Below are positions 62,701 through 64,000 of a stretch of DNA of 64,000 nt, piece after piece (position 1 is the first letter of the stretch; the number at the start of each line of letters is the position of its first letter). A model generated the notes under the pieces. The model worked only from the letters and a program-made list of their open reading frames with translations, made no database searches and was not told the origin of the DNA. Source of the DNA: Onchocerca volvulus (taxonomy: Eukaryota > Nematoda > Chromadorea > Rhabditida > Onchocercidae); assembly GCA_000499405.2 (NCBI GenBank), contig HG738139.1, forward strand, positions 10,378,616 through 10,442,615, read 5' to 3'. The translations under genes were made by a program, and so were the position numbers.

Positions 62701-63828
62701 AATTTGAATTTCGTGAAAGCTTTACTAAAGCATAATAATAATTGTATCTTATCTGTAATTGATAGAGAAAATGAAATCAGGGTAGTTTCATATAAATTTC
62801 ATTTTAGATCTCAAAGTATTCGTACGTTATACTAAATCCATTTTTAAACTGATATTAGTGCTAGTTGTACTGAAAAGACATGGTAATTTAAGATTTCAAA
62901 TTAAATTAAATTATATCTCTGCATATCGAATAATGTACGTCCTTGCTAAAGCAATTATCTTAATTATCTAAGTGAACCGAACATGTCTCTGTTAAGATTA
63001 TAACTGCATATCATAGTACCAAACATTCGCCTTATAAAGAAGACAACAACGCGTTGAATCATTTATTTTAATCTATTTACAGTAGTTCATAAATTTATCA
63101 AGTATAAAACTGCTAATTGAAGAATTGGTTTTTTTAAAGGAAGAGTCTGGCGCCTTAAAGCATTCAATTTTCTATTGGATCGGAGAAAACTCATCATTAG
63201 ATAAAGGCATGTGTGCAGCTGTTCATGCCGTAAATTTACGAAATCATTTAGGTGCTACTTGCAGGTAGAATTTCTGCAAGTTTCTAATTTAATTTAATTG
63301 AAATAAATATAGCCCCATAATATAAGATTAATAAAATTGTAAAGTTAATTAGTTGGAAACAATATTGTGGAACATCTCATTGTTTTTTCATGTTCTCGTT
63401 ATATTATCAAACAAAAGATTGTCGCTGTCATAGTCAAGAATATTTGCAGAACTGAAAGGGAGGAAATGAATGATGAATCTGATGACTTTTTGGAGTTATT
63501 CGGAGAAGAAATTACTTATATTGAGGGAGCACGAACAGCTTCTGGTTTTTATACTGTTGAAAAAGCGACGCATACAACACGGTAGAGTATTTTTTTAATT
63601 CAGGAATAAAATATTTCATTGGAAGGTTAACTTTTTGTGGATAAATAGTCAGTAATAATCGCTTTAGAATTTGTGATTTCAACTTTCAGTCTTTATCGTG
63701 CATCCGTAATAGGAAACACAATTGAAATGGAGCCAGTTCCAGTATCTCCGGATAGTTTAGATCCACGATATGTGTTTTTACTTGATGCTGGTAACACGAT
63801 TTGGATTTGGAGTGGACGAAAAGCTAGG
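56701..63828 (+). CDS. fli-1: Flightless-I homologue (LRR plus gelsolin repeats), 5' part, partial
   Basis: Exons: 56701-56760, 57119-57196, 57300-57428, 57601-57762, 57943-58094, 58324-58414, 58616-58708, 59098-59248, 59393-59585, 60057-60144, 60432-60578, 62130-62213, 62517-62696, 63140-63264, 63450-63581, 63690-63828; all phases agree, 668 codons, and the last donor (AGG|GTATTT) shows the gene runs past the window. [15 protein letters not shown] matches the family start MEATGVLPFVRGVDLS. Leucine-rich repeats fill about residues 10-390 ([33 protein letters not shown]), then VMPPKP and YNIDFSL, a basic linker ([11 protein letters not shown]), and gelsolin repeats from about 490 ([58 protein letters not shown]). 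Flightless-I binds actin and regulates actin organisation and nuclear-receptor transcription; FLI-1 in C. elegans acts in cytokinesis and germline. Human protein about 1,269 residues. Confidence 0.93.
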
Positions 63829-64000
63829 GTATTTTTTTGTCCTTTTATTTATAATAGGCTGTATATTGGTTTATTAGTTTATAATGGGCTGTATATTTTG
63901 GTTAGATTTAATTTTCTATTTCTTGATTTGTATCATTATTTGCTAAAATTGTGTTCTGATTAAGATATATATTAGTAGATCTTTCAGTTTTGATTATTTT

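Overview
The window is AT-rich nuclear DNA of a nematode. The reasons are: many short exons split by introns with T-rich TTTTCAG or TTTTTAG acceptors; acceptor-like sites a few bases upstream of several start codons, as spliced-leader trans-splicing would leave; and nematode-like orthologues (nxf-1, mxl-2, fli-1, a menorin). Intron length and base composition suggest a spirurid or filarial worm, but that is inference. I see no rRNA, intact tRNA gene or CRISPR array.

Layout. (1) 1-494: 3' end of a plus-strand gene for mitoribosomal protein mL39. (2) 1324-2589: a cluster of small uncertain frames, the best being a 90-residue secreted protein made of five-residue repeats. (3) 5019-13541, minus: a complete 12-exon menorin/FAM151 gene, 523 residues. 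(4) 14900-18318, plus: three small exons that join in phase and appear to be the 3' part of an unrecognised gene. (5) 18319-28865: mostly low-complexity DNA with weak coding candidates. (6) 28866-46000, minus: three co-oriented genes in transcription order, nxf-1 (mRNA export receptor, 18 exons, 663 residues), mxl-2 (Mlx-type bHLH-Zip factor, about 202 residues) and an F-box protein (9 exons, 476 residues). (7) 46001-56700: a long intergenic region with a degenerate 31-bp tandem array and a remarkable 1,166-bp palindromic LTR insertion at 51688-52853. (8) 56701 to the right edge, plus: fli-1 (Flightless-I), 16 exons visible, cut off inside the gelsolin-repeat part.

The recognisable genes are housekeeping or developmental: mitochondrial translation, nuclear mRNA export, transcription, ubiquitin ligase targeting, actin regulation and epidermal dendrite guidance. 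They do not form one pathway. nxf-1, mxl-2 and the F-box gene share a strand and each has an acceptor-like site just before its ATG, so a loose operon is possible but unproven.

The most unusual object is the palindrome. Two LTRs of about 525 bp lie tail to tail around two direct copies of the 3' half of elongator tRNA-Met, each ending in CCA, and the whole unit is flanked by a 5-bp duplication, acaat. It looks like an aberrant reverse-transcription product in which the primer tRNA was copied as far as nucleotide 27 and the result was integrated as one unit. All exon boundaries were derived by hand from reading frame, phase and splice consensus.
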